Positions 26,713 through 35,416 of a DNA stretch of 64,000 nucleotides are shown here, piece by piece. The notes beneath the pieces were generated by a model that searched no databases, was not told where the DNA came from, and saw only the letters and a program-made list of their open reading frames with translations. A program made the position numbers and the translations under genes. The DNA lies in NCBI RefSeq assembly GCF_038039535.1, contig NZ_JBBPHP010000025.1, positions 39,864 through 103,863 on the forward strand, written 5' to 3'. The stretch comes from Catalinimonas sp038039535. Lineage in GTDB: Bacteria; Bacteroidota; Bacteroidia; Cytophagales; Cyclobacteriaceae. Numbering within the stretch: position 1 is the stretch's first letter; each line of letters starts with the position of its first letter.

Positions 26713-28149
26713 ATGCTTTTTAATTCACTGGAGTTTATCCTGTTCTTTATCATCTGCTTTTTCTTTTACTGGTTCATATTCAAAAACAGTATCAAAAAAC
26801 AGAATGTAATGCTGCTCATTGCCAGCTATTTTTTCTATGGCTGGTGGGACTGGCGCTTTCTGTCGCTGATTGCGTTTAGCTCTCTGGTGGATTACACCAT
26901 GGGTATCTTTATTTACAAGTCTGTACAGAAAAAGAGAAAGAAACTTTTTTTATGGATCAGCTTGCTAAGCAACCTTGGGTTACTGGGCTTCTTTAAGTAC
27001 TACAACTTTTTTATTGATTCGCTACTGAATGCCTTCGCTACTATTGGTTATACAAATGCCAGTGTGTATACCCTATACATTATACTACCTGTGGGTATTA
27101 GTTTTTATACCTTTCAGACTTTGAGCTATACTATTGATATCTACAGGGGAAATTTAAAGCCTAGCGAAGATCTTATCAACTTCCTTACTTTTGTCAGCTT
27201 TTTCCCACAACTGGTAGCAGGGCCTATAGAAAGGGCTGCTAATCTGCTTCCCCAATTTGACGAAAAAAGGACGTTTAGTTATGAGGATGGACAAGCAGGT
27301 TTGCGGATGATACTATGGGGGTTGTTTAAGAAGATAGCGATTGCAGATTATCTGGGCACATTTGTAGTTGAAATTTTTGATAATCATCCTGAACTCTCAG
27401 GAAGTGAGCTATTTATCGGACTGGCTTTCTTTGCTTTCCAGATCTATTGTGACTTCTCCGGTTATTCTGACATAGCCATAGGTGTAGCCAGGCTGTTTGG
27501 CTTTAAGCTAATGAGAAATTTTGCCTATCCGTATTTTGCCAGGGACATAGCTGAGCACTGGCGGAAATGGCATATTTCTTTATCTACCTGGTTCAAAGAT
27601 TATCTGTACATCCCTTTGGGAGGTAGCAGGGGGGGAAAGTGGATGATCATTCGCAACATCATCATCATCTTTACGGTTAGTGGCTTTTGGCATGGAGCCA
27701 ATTGGACCTTTGTCATTTGGGGATTTGTCAATGGTTTGTACTTTTTACCATTGATTCTTTCCGGTGTACACCGTAACCATATGGGGCCTATTGCTGAAGG
27801 GAGATTCTTCCCATCTGTAAAAGATTTTGCGCTCATTGCCCTGACATTTGTCTTAAAAACACTTACCTATGTCTTTTTCAGAGCTGAAAATATTCAGCAG
27901 TCATGGTCATATATTAAGGGGATGTGGAGTACTTCTTTATTTTCTCTTCCGGATGTATACTTTTTTACTCCTCTGCCCTTACTTATTCTCTTTCTAACCA
28001 TAGAATGGTGGAAAAGAGATAAAATCTGCCCCTTATATCTAGATGATTCCCCCAAGTACTTAAGAAGGCCCTTATACATGCTGGTCTTTTGTATGATCAT
28101 TATCTATACGCCTAATGACCTTAAAGAATTTATTTATTTCCAATTCTAG
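26713..28149 (+). CDS. MBOAT family O-acyltransferase (AlgI-like)
   Basis: 478 residues, polytopic. The invariant family motifs are AEHWRKWHISLSTWFKDYLY and the catalytic His in GFWHGANWTFVIWG. PVGISFYTFQTLSYTIDIYRG and VAGPIERA also match AlgI/DltB-like acyltransferases. It moves an acetyl or acyl group across the inner membrane onto an exopolysaccharide or other extracytoplasmic acceptor. The SGNH-like protein 18 bp downstream is its usual partner. Its position inside a copper region is odd and may reflect insertion of a surface-polymer module. Confidence 0.92.
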   Translation: MLFNSLEFILFFIICFFFYWFIFKNSIKKQNVMLLIASYFFYGWWDWRFLSLIAFSSLVDYTMGIFIYKSVQKKRKKLFLWISLLSNLGLLGFFKYYNFFIDSLLNAFATIGYTNASVYTLYIILPVGISFYTFQTLSYTIDIYRGNLKPSEDLINFLTFVSFFPQLVAGPIERAANLLPQFDEKRTFSYEDGQAGLRMILWGLFKKIAIADYLGTFVVEIFDNHPELSGSELFIGLAFFAFQIYCDFSGYSDIAIGVARLFGFKLMRNFAYPYFARDIAEHWRKWHISLSTWFKDYLYIPLGGSRGGKWMIIRNIIIIFTVSGFWHGANWTFVIWGFVNGLYFLPLILSGVHRNHMGPIAEGRFFPSVKDFALIALTFVLKTLTYVFFRAENIQQSWSYIKGMWSTSLFSLPDVYFFTPLPLLILFLTIEWWKRDKICPLYLDDSPKYLRRPLYMLVFCMIIIYTPNDLKEFIYFQF

Positions 28150-28167
28150 GAGTGAAATGTCAGAAGT

Positions 28168-29241
28168 ATGAAAACAACAATAATCAAAACCCTCCTCTAT
28201 CTTTTTTTTGGGTTAATATTTATGCTCAGTTTTAGCACATTCATTTATTCCATACAAGTAGAGAATGCGTATGTTCATTATGAAGAAGATCCTATCCTCC
28301 ATAAAATCAACTTTTACCAGGAAAATAAAAATCAGATTAATACACTTTTTGTTGGAACCAGTAGAATTTACCGGCAGATAACACCAGCACTATTTGATTC
28401 TTTGAATCATGGCGCTACAGTTTCATACAATGCTGCTTATGATAACTTAAGGCCTTACCGAACTTTTGATTACATCAAGTACCTGGAAATTGACAGTTCA
28501 TGTAAATACCTGTTTATTGAGCTTATCCCTCCTTCAAGGATTGGCGGCAATTACAATGCAAATCCTGCATTATTTTCTATTGATTATGATAAGTACTTTA
28601 GCATATGGGATTTTAGCATAAAATCAAATTACCCTATACAATTTAAAGTTTACTACTTACTTAGATATTCACAGGCTTTCTTCTACAAGTATTTAGGGTT
28701 TGGTTTAAAAAAGTATATCGGGCTTATTATAAGTGACTATGAAACAGAATTAGAACCTTTATCTTATAGCTTAGAAGAAACCAGGGGCTTTCAGCCTTAT
28801 CAGGATGATCCCGTATTAAATGAAAATGTAAAGGCACGAAGAAAACAATTCCTACAAAACCCGGAACAAACTCTTAAAATCATAATCCGCCAATCCAAAC
28901 CTGTCATTTCAAAACAGATAGCTATTAGTGACGCTTATATTGATGATTGGCTCCACCTAGAAAAGCGCCTTATGGATAGGAATATCGAAGTTTTTTATAT
29001 TATAACTCCTCGGCGAAAACCTTATGACCTGGCTTACATCGCTACAATGAGAGCTTTTGTAAGAGGTCAGGTAATTGACCTTTCTTCACCGGAACTTTAT
29101 CCATCATTTTATCAGAAGAAGTACTCTTTTGATGAAGAGCATTTAAATGAAAAAGGAGCAAAAATTTTCACAAAAGAACTCAATAATGCCTTCAGAAATA
29201 AAAAAGATGAAACTAACTATAATCTTCCAATAAGTGGATAA
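28168..29241 (+). CDS. SGNH-hydrolase-like partner of MBOAT acyltransferase
   Basis: 357 residues. One N-terminal membrane anchor (LLYLFFGLIFMLSF), then an extracytoplasmic domain with a block I-like strand NTLFVGTSRIYRQ (Ser in GTS) and a C-terminal block V-like DEEHLNEKGAKIF (Asp and His). This is the layout of AlgX/AlgJ-like proteins that complete O-acetylation with an MBOAT protein. The reaction is inferred. Only the ends match confidently; the middle is divergent. Confidence 0.65.
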   Translation: MKTTIIKTLLYLFFGLIFMLSFSTFIYSIQVENAYVHYEEDPILHKINFYQENKNQINTLFVGTSRIYRQITPALFDSLNHGATVSYNAAYDNLRPYRTFDYIKYLEIDSSCKYLFIELIPPSRIGGNYNANPALFSIDYDKYFSIWDFSIKSNYPIQFKVYYLLRYSQAFFYKYLGFGLKKYIGLIISDYETELEPLSYSLEETRGFQPYQDDPVLNENVKARRKQFLQNPEQTLKIIIRQSKPVISKQIAISDAYIDDWLHLEKRLMDRNIEVFYIITPRRKPYDLAYIATMRAFVRGQVIDLSSPELYPSFYQKKYSFDEEHLNEKGAKIFTKELNNAFRNKKDETNYNLPISG

Positions 29242-29764
29242 AATAAAACCTGACATATTCATCGTACCAGTAGCTGCCCTGATCCTTTTGGTAATAGGCT
29301 ATGTGTATTTCTTAAGGAAAGTGTCTGATCAAACAGCATATAAGAAGTTGGTAATCCATATACTGATTTTGGCTTTTCTGTTTAATCTAGTTTGAGAAGT
29401 TCTACAAGGGCCTCTTTATGAAGGTTTCCAATACAATATTAAGCATATTTCAATTTGTGCACTAGCCTCAGTGGCAGATGCTATGTGGGTGATGCTACTT
29501 TACAATCTTTTTGCCCTGATTTACAGAGACTTTTTTTGGATTCAAAAATTGAAAAAATTACGTATTGTATTAGTAATGTTGGTTGGTGGAACGGGGGCAA
29601 TTCTATCTGAAATGAGCCATGTCTCTGCTGATCATTGGGCTTACGCAGAAAGCATGCCCATCATTCCTGTTGTTGAAGTTGGTCTTTCCCCATTCTTACA
29701 ATTTTTAGTTTTACCCATTTGGATTTACCTGATAAGTAAATACTTTTTGAAAGCCTATGGATAG
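29234..29764 (+). pseudogene. Polytopic membrane protein gene interrupted by one in-frame TGA
   Basis: From a GTG at 29234, overlapping the previous stop, one frame runs 176 codons to a TAG at 29762 with a single TGA at 29393-29395. The translation on both sides is continuous membrane protein: IFIVPVAALILLVIGYVYF, then LFNLV-stop-EVLQGPLYEG, then ALASVADAMWVMLLYNL and ADHWAYAESMPIIPVVEVGL. By my recollection, related unknown membrane proteins have a Trp in a WEVLQ motif where the TGA falls, so TGG to TGA is likely. The rest is undamaged, which suggests a recent mutation, a sequencing error or readthrough. Confidence 0.72.
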
Positions 29765-29971
29765 GCTCAGTTAGTCTGACAGGAAATGACAATACTAGAG
29801 TGGAATTTTAGATATTATTTTTATTTGTTGTAAGTCATCTCCATATTTTGTGAAGAAAGTAGTAATTAAGATTAAAGGGATTTATAATTGAAATGTAGAT
29901 TAGTTTACATTAAATTAGATATATAACTTTTATCGCCCCCTTTAGTTTTATAATAATCAATTGTACAGAGG
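29765..29971. other. AT-rich intergenic region, no gene seen
   Basis: 207 bp of AT-rich DNA between the interrupted membrane gene and the HYC_CC_PP-like gene. It probably holds the promoter for the latter; I could not fix a box or find a palindrome. Confidence 0.4.
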
Positions 29972-30424
29972 TTGCGAAGAAAAAATAACATATCACGAAT
30001 AAATATTGCCAGTTCTTTACTGGTTCTTTATGCTTGCTTTGGGAGCATTAGTTTTAACTGTGTTATTGGTATATGTTTTTGTCATAATGAGATCTTTGAA
30101 AAGTCTGATACTCATTCAAGCGTTTCTGAGGAGGGTCATGATACCACCCATGCTCATGGAGATATGGACGATAAGCTTCCATATGATCATACTGAAAAGT
30201 GTTGTAGTGAGTTTTCAGAATCACTTCTCGGAAAGGAACTGATACTTAAAGACAATTCATCTGAAAGAACAAAAACCTATAAGGCATTTCTTCCTCTTTT
30301 CATTCTGTCCTATCGGATAAAGCGTAATAGTAGTTTGGGATCTGATATTCCAAACATCAGGTACAAATATCCTCCTCCTAAAGTGCCTGACATACGGATA
30401 TTTATCCAATCTTTTCTCAATTAG
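29972..30424 (+). CDS. Divergent HYC_CC_PP-like protein
   Basis: 150 residues if the TTG at 29972 (after ACAGAG) is the start; no ATG fits before the signal-like helix. The protein has a hydrophobic N-terminus, a CFCHN motif, a His/Asp-rich stretch (HDTTHAHGDMDD), a CC pair (EKCCSEF) and an end YPPPKVPDIRIFIQSFL that parallels SPPLIERDIPVLVQSFL of the protein at 18088. It therefore looks like a second, diverged member of that family. A periplasmic metal-binding role is inferred. Confidence 0.62.
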   Translation: MRRKNNISRINIASSLLVLYACFGSISFNCVIGICFCHNEIFEKSDTHSSVSEEGHDTTHAHGDMDDKLPYDHTEKCCSEFSESLLGKELILKDNSSERTKTYKAFLPLFILSYRIKRNSSLGSDIPNIRYKYPPPKVPDIRIFIQSFLN

Positions 30425-30665
30425 CCATTGCTATATCATTTCTTGGATAGCCTGGGATTGCTATATCTCATAGCGAAGTAAATTTTTATTGCTAACCACA
30501 GATGCATTATAGAAGGTGCGGGTGTTCTCGCGGCTCATATGCTGTTAATAAGATAGTTGGTTACAAAGCATCCTAATATTTTCTTCCATATCCCGTCTGG
30601 CTATCACATTGTCTTTTTTAAACTACAAAAGCCTAAGCAGAAAGCACTGGTTAAATGATACTGTT
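30425..30665. other. Intergenic region upstream of third HMA-AraC gene
   Basis: 241 bp without a supported gene. It contains a short direct repeat (TTGCTATATC near 30427 and 30463). Nothing else is assigned; the promoter of the regulator at 30666 should lie here. Confidence 0.4.
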
Positions 30666-31250
30666 ATGAAGAAAACGAAACTGCATATAAAGAATATGAT
30701 CTGTCCGCGTTGCGAAACAGTCATACGCATTGAAATGAAATCTTTAGGGATCAAAGTGATAGACTTCAGGCCCGGTTATGCTACAGTCGTAATCCCTGAT
30801 TCAGTTAACCTCACTACTTTGGAGAAAAAACTTTGCAATCATGGATTTGAATTGTTAAACGACCCGGAGAGCAAGTTGATTGAACAATTAAAAACTGCCG
30901 TCCTTGATTTCTTATTGCTTCAGGAAACTGTGGCAGGGCCGAAAAAAGAAATACCAATTTTTTCTGCCTTTCTCATCGCTCAGATAGGAAAGAACTATGC
31001 GCATCTAAGCAAGTTTTTTTCAAAGCACGAAGGCAGGACATTGGAAAGTTACTACATCCATTTGCGAATAGAACGGGTTAAAGAACTTTTGGATTATGGT
31101 GAACTCAATGTGAGTGAAATAGCCAGAAAACTGGGTTATAGTAGCGTACATTATCTATCCGCCCAATTTAAGAAAGTTACCGGCATGTCAATTTCTGATT
31201 ATAAGAAGAACGCAGAAAAGATAGGTAGGACTTATCTCAACAGGATTTGA
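30666..31250 (+). CDS. HMA-AraC family regulator, copy 3
   Basis: 194 residues from the ATG at 30666; the frame is open upstream but the extra residues do not match the paralogues. The HMA-like loop is NMICPRC (Cys13, Cys16). The AraC domain (LNVSEIARKLGYSSVHYLSA then FKKVTGMSISDYK) matches copies 1 and 2 closely. It sits 104 bp upstream of the multicopper oxidase gene and may control it. A 34-bp sequence repeated at 36388 begins 4 bp after its stop. Confidence 0.85.
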   Translation: MKKTKLHIKNMICPRCETVIRIEMKSLGIKVIDFRPGYATVVIPDSVNLTTLEKKLCNHGFELLNDPESKLIEQLKTAVLDFLLLQETVAGPKKEIPIFSAFLIAQIGKNYAHLSKFFSKHEGRTLESYYIHLRIERVKELLDYGELNVSEIARKLGYSSVHYLSAQFKKVTGMSISDYKKNAEKIGRTYLNRI

Positions 31251-31254
31251 ATTT

Positions 31255-31288
31255 ATTTCATAAAAAAAATACAGAATTTCTAACATTT
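31255..31288 (+). repeat. 34-bp direct repeat, copy A (upstream of multicopper oxidase)
   Basis: This stretch matches 36388-36421 at about 30 of 34 positions by eye, in the same orientation. It lies 67 bp before the multicopper oxidase start. It could be a shared promoter/operator or the boundary of a 5.1 kb cassette; the sequence alone does not decide. Confidence 0.7.
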
Positions 31289-31354
31289 ATTTCAAGCTCA
31301 CTTTAAACAGCTCCTTATCTGAGGGATTGTTATACTAGATATACAATTAGCATA

Positions 31355-33703
31355 ATGAAATTACATATTTACTTTTTATCCTTATCATTTTTATTACTTT
31401 TCACTTCACATATTGTCTATAGCCAGGATACACAAGATACAGTAGTGTATAATCTTACCATCAGACAAGAGATGGTGAAGAAGGCTGGAAAAGAATCTAT
31501 GGGTATGACGGTCAATGGGGGCATTCCCGGTCCTACAATTCGCTTTAAGGAAGGAAATTATGCTGTTATTTATGTAAAAAATGAGATGGATGTAGAAACA
31601 TCTGTCCACTGGCATGGGCTATTGTTGCCCAACTTCTATGATGGTGTACCTTACTTAACTACTCCTCCTATTGAACCCGGTCAGACGCAGAAATACGAGT
31701 TTCCGCTGATACAATCGGGCACTTATTGGTACCATTCTCATACCATGTTGCAGGAGCAGAGCGGGGTCTATGGTTCTATCGTGATTGAACCTAAGGAGGG
31801 AGAGAACCTGGATTATGACAAGGAGTTGGTGATGATACTGTCTGACTGGACTCACCAGAAGCCAATGAATGTATTGCGGAACCTAAAACGTGGCAATGAG
31901 TGGTACAATATCAAGAAAGGGACGGCCACACCGCTGAACCAGGTGATCGCCCGGGGTGCTTTCGGTGCCCAGCTGAACTTCTGGAGACAGAGGATGGAAA
32001 GCGCAGATATAGCAGATATTTATTACCCGGCTTTTCTCAATAACGGTCAGGTAGTGCAGGAATATCCCCAGTTTGAGCCGGGAGATAAGGTTCGTCTGCG
32101 GATTATCAATGGTGCAGCCTCATCGCAATTCTGGATGACCTTTGGTGGAGAAGACCCATTGTTGGTAGCAGCAGATGGTTTAAACGTGGTACCGGTGAAA
32201 CGCAGTAAAACCTTTATTGGCATTGCTGAGACTTATGATTTTATCGTTACAATTCCTGATGAAGGGAAGATAGAGTTTAGAGCCACTGCACAAGATGGTT
32301 CCGGCTACTCTGTGGCTTACCTTGGGACCGGTGACATTATTCCTGCTTCGGAAGTTCCACGTCCTGATAAAATCAAAATGATGCAACAGATGGCAAAAAT
32401 GGATATGCGGATGGGAGCTCCGGCTATGAAGTATAACCCAAGTGAAGAAGAACCACAGGAAATGATGAATAATTGGGGCATGCAGATGTATGGCGAAATG
32501 GACATGGAGGGTATGGATCATGCTGACATGGACCACCATATGAATAAAAATGAAGACATGGACATGGATATGCCTGATGAGGATACACCCAAACAAATGG
32601 ATCATGCTCAAATGAATCATGAAAATAGTATAGAGATGAACGAGTCGACATCAGGTGATCAGATGGCAGGTATGGATATGTTCGCAGAATACAACTATGA
32701 CTATTTAAAAGCCCCTACCAGTACCACTATAGGCGAAGATCAACCGGTAAGAAATATCCTCCTTAACCTTACAGGTAATATGTGGCGCTATATATGGAGC
32801 ATGAACGGTGTCCCTTTGTCTGAAGCGGACATGATCAAGATTTCCCAGGGAGAAAAGGTGCGCATTATTTTTAACAATTTGACGATGATGCATCATCCCA
32901 TGCACTTACACGGTCACTTTTTTAGAGTGGTTAATAAGCATGGAGAATACTCTCCTTTAAAACATACCGTCAATGTACCCCCTATGCAAAAAACGGTGAT
33001 TGAATTTGATGCCACTGAAGACAGCGACTGGTTTTTGCACTGCCACGTACTCTATCACATGATAGGAGGTATGGCCAGAGCCGTAAGCTACGATACAGAG
33101 CGCGATCCACGAATGGAAGAATTTCCAGCCAAAATTTTATTTGGGGAAGGCAACCACTTTTATAGTTGGGGATTGGCTGATGTCGCCTCTCATATGTCAG
33201 AGTTGAACCTCGTTTCTTCCAACATCAGAAACCAATTCAATTTGAATGCCGAGTATGGATACAACCAAAATATGGAAGCCGAACTTACCTATGAGTACTA
33301 TCTGTATGATTACTTTAGGGTATTTGCTGGGATGAACGTAGAAAACGAGATAGAAAATAGCCTGGATGAAATTTCAGCAACCGCTATTGCCGGTATCCGA
33401 TTCTTTACACCCTACATGTTCAATCTTGACCTCAGGGTGGATAATAAATTACGGCCTGAAATCCGAATAAGCCGAGAGATCATGATATTTCCCCGTACCG
33501 CTATTTTTGGGAACTATGAGTATCAGGCAGACTTTGGTTGGGTAAACACTTTAACTGAAGAAGGAACTGATGTGCCGGTAGATTATAAGGGAGAAAACAC
33601 CTGGTCAGCTGGTGTGGAATATTTCCTGAACAGAAATTTTTCATTAATGGGTAGCTATGACAACCGCTTTGGAGCAGGTGGAGGTTTATCCTTAAGATTT
33701 TGA
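31355..33703 (+). CDS. Multicopper oxidase fused to a CopB-like outer membrane domain
   Basis: 782 residues with a signal peptide. Residues 25-600 form a CopA-type multicopper oxidase: copper ligands HWHG (about 85), YHSH (about 126), HPMHLHGHFF (about 515) and HCHVLYHM (about 562). Between them a Met/His/Asp-rich segment (about 340-440; many MDM, HADM and HHM units) resembles the Cu+-collecting region of PcoA/CopA. Residues 620-782 have alternating beta-strands, plant-like CopB similarity (AELTYEYYLYDYFRVFAG) and end in Phe, as outer membrane barrels do. It would oxidise Cu+ to Cu2+ at the outer membrane. The fusion of oxidase and barrel in one chain is unusual. Confidence 0.9.
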   Translation: MKLHIYFLSLSFLLLFTSHIVYSQDTQDTVVYNLTIRQEMVKKAGKESMGMTVNGGIPGPTIRFKEGNYAVIYVKNEMDVETSVHWHGLLLPNFYDGVPYLTTPPIEPGQTQKYEFPLIQSGTYWYHSHTMLQEQSGVYGSIVIEPKEGENLDYDKELVMILSDWTHQKPMNVLRNLKRGNEWYNIKKGTATPLNQVIARGAFGAQLNFWRQRMESADIADIYYPAFLNNGQVVQEYPQFEPGDKVRLRIINGAASSQFWMTFGGEDPLLVAADGLNVVPVKRSKTFIGIAETYDFIVTIPDEGKIEFRATAQDGSGYSVAYLGTGDIIPASEVPRPDKIKMMQQMAKMDMRMGAPAMKYNPSEEEPQEMMNNWGMQMYGEMDMEGMDHADMDHHMNKNEDMDMDMPDEDTPKQMDHAQMNHENSIEMNESTSGDQMAGMDMFAEYNYDYLKAPTSTTIGEDQPVRNILLNLTGNMWRYIWSMNGVPLSEADMIKISQGEKVRIIFNNLTMMHHPMHLHGHFFRVVNKHGEYSPLKHTVNVPPMQKTVIEFDATEDSDWFLHCHVLYHMIGGMARAVSYDTERDPRMEEFPAKILFGEGNHFYSWGLADVASHMSELNLVSSNIRNQFNLNAEYGYNQNMEAELTYEYYLYDYFRVFAGMNVENEIENSLDEISATAIAGIRFFTPYMFNLDLRVDNKLRPEIRISREIMIFPRTAIFGNYEYQADFGWVNTLTEEGTDVPVDYKGENTWSAGVEYFLNRNFSLMGSYDNRFGAGGGLSLRF

Positions 33704-33749
33704 CTAAAAATAAACTTTTAAAACAATTAAATTAGAAAAACTTAAAAAG

Positions 33750-34313
33750 ATGCAAAGCGAACAGAAACACGGCAACAATTACACTAAATTTTTCGCAATG
33801 ATTGCAACCGCTATGGTAGCAATGTTTTTTTTAATGTATACCCATTCTTATCAGATTATTGATCATTTCTGGTTCAGTGAAACGAGGCTTTTTATGACGC
33901 TGATCATGACTGGTTCCATGATCATCATAATGCTCCTGTTTATGCTGAATATGTATCAAAATCGAGGGGCAAACATAGCGACCATCGGATTGGGTATCGT
34001 ATTGATTGCCGGTGGTATAGGTTTGGTAAGAAGCCAGGTCACTGTTACGGGTATTGACTACATGGAAGGCATGATTCCCCATCATTCAATTGCTATTTTG
34101 ACGAGTGAGCGTGCTCAAATTGAGGATATAAGGGTAAGGGAACTCGCTGATGAGATCATCAAAGCCCAGCGTAGGGAAATTATGGAAATGCAATGGTTGA
34201 TCAATGACATCAGAGAAAATGGTGTGGTAGAAACAGAAGAGGAAAAGAAAAACAGGCCCTTGCCTGAGTTTGAAGGTTTGCTTGAAGAAGAAACACGAAA
34301 CCTGACTGAATAG
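33750..34313 (+). CDS. DUF305 membrane protein
   Basis: 187 residues with three N-terminal membrane helices and a DUF305 segment marked by YMEGMIPHHSIAILTSERA and QRREIMEMQWLI. The PHH motif and Met residues are suited to copper binding; DUF305 proteins are frequent in copper loci. It follows the multicopper oxidase by 46 bp and is probably co-transcribed. Function is not established. Confidence 0.82.
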   Translation: MQSEQKHGNNYTKFFAMIATAMVAMFFLMYTHSYQIIDHFWFSETRLFMTLIMTGSMIIIMLLFMLNMYQNRGANIATIGLGIVLIAGGIGLVRSQVTVTGIDYMEGMIPHHSIAILTSERAQIEDIRVRELADEIIKAQRREIMEMQWLINDIRENGVVETEEEKKNRPLPEFEGLLEEETRNLTE

Positions 34314-34471
34314 CAGCCTGACCTAAGCTTGTGAGGTAAAAATTGATCGTCTCAAAGTGATAGGGATCATTTACTAAGGGTTAGCTATCCAGATGTGTAA
34401 CAATTGTTACATCGTTTTACAATTCAAATCACTATAATCTCATAGGACGAAACACTAAAAAATATAAACCC
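34314..34471. promoter_or_regulatory. Intergenic region carrying a perfect 16-bp palindrome
   Basis: 158 bp between the DUF305 and DUF302 genes. It contains TGTAACAATTGTTACA at 34396-34411, a perfect palindrome 61 bp before the DUF302 start. The half-site TGTAAC with a 4-bp spacer resembles Crp/Fnr superfamily operators. An operator for the DUF302 gene is the simplest reading. Confidence 0.6.
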
Positions 34472-34861
34472 ATGAAATACTACCACGAAAAAATATTGAA
34501 AGGCGCAAGCTTCGAAGAAGCGATCCAAAAAATAACAGACGCCCTGAAAGAAGAAGGGTTCGGAATCCTTACCGAGATTGATGTAAAAGAAACCCTGAAG
34601 AAAAAGCTGGATGAAGATTTTCGACCTTACAAGATCCTGGGTGCCTGCAATCCGCCTTTTGCGCATAAAGCATTGTTAGCTGAAGATAAAATAGGGGCGA
34701 TGCTGCCCTGTAACGTAATTGTACAGCAGGTAGATGCTGATAGCGTAGAAGTTGCGGCTGTGGACCCGGTGGCTTCTATGCAGGCAGTTGACAACAAAGA
34801 CTTGGCCGAAATAGCCAAAGAAATTCAGTCTAAGCTAAAGTCAGTAATAGAGAATCTTTAA
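34472..34861 (+). CDS. DUF302 family protein
   Basis: 129 residues, soluble. The DUF302 signatures are present: GFGILTEIDVKETLKKKL, YKILGACNPPFAHKAL and AMLPCNVIVQQ. The fold is known from structures but the role is not; the paired Cys (GACNPP and LPCN) may bind a ligand or metal. It stands alone behind a perfect palindrome, and a decayed SDR gene follows. Confidence 0.88.
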   Translation: MKYYHEKILKGASFEEAIQKITDALKEEGFGILTEIDVKETLKKKLDEDFRPYKILGACNPPFAHKALLAEDKIGAMLPCNVIVQQVDADSVEVAAVDPVASMQAVDNKDLAEIAKEIQSKLKSVIENL

Positions 34862-34892
34862 TCACATTTTGAATATTTAAAAAAACAGAAAA

Positions 34893-35290
34893 ATGGAACA
34901 ATTATCATAAGGAAACTCCACAATAATCACAATAGCTTCATAAAGAATTGGTAAAAGTACTGCAATACTTCTCGCCAAAAACGGGATCAATATAGATAAT
35001 TAGTAGCCGAGGTTGATGAGAAAGCAGTAGTAGAAAAGCTGAAGCCCCACGATGTGGGCTCGCTTTTTGTCAAAGTGGATACATTCAGTGCTGAAGATGT
35101 TTCTCAAGGGGTAAAAATTATCAAGGACAAATTTGGAAGTCTGGATATTGCCATCAACAATGCGAGTATTGGAGGAGAAAGTGCATTGATTGGTGAATAC
35201 AGTATAGAGTAGTGAGATAACACCATAGCCATTAATTTTCCGGTGGTATTATAGTATGATGTATCAGATTCCGGCCATGCCTAAAAGCTT
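34893..35290 (+). pseudogene. Decayed short-chain dehydrogenase (SDR) gene
   Basis: Fragments of an SDR can be read across changing frames: an ATG at 34893 with an early TAA, TIITIAS then a stop then RIGKSTAILLAKNG (the nucleotide-binding glycine motif), two stops and a frame change near 35010, then KDKFGSLDIAINNASIGG (the NNAG-type motif), two stops after GEYSIE near 35210, AINF, and MMYQIPAMP near 35260. At least five stops and two frameshifts make it non-functional. The YxxxK catalytic end is gone. Confidence 0.82.
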
Positions 35291-35416
35291 TTGTGTGCCC
35301 TTACCTAGAGATAAAATAACATACAATAAAGACATATTACCATACAATGTTTTATGCTCTAGACTACTGATTTCTCTTATAATCATTTACCTTGATTTAG
35401 GTATTTTTTTCTGGTT

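Noticed and set aside
32180..32620. Minus-strand open frame within the multicopper oxidase
   Set aside because: A His/Ile-rich shadow of the Met/Asp-rich region of the oxidase gene, with no ribosome site or family match.
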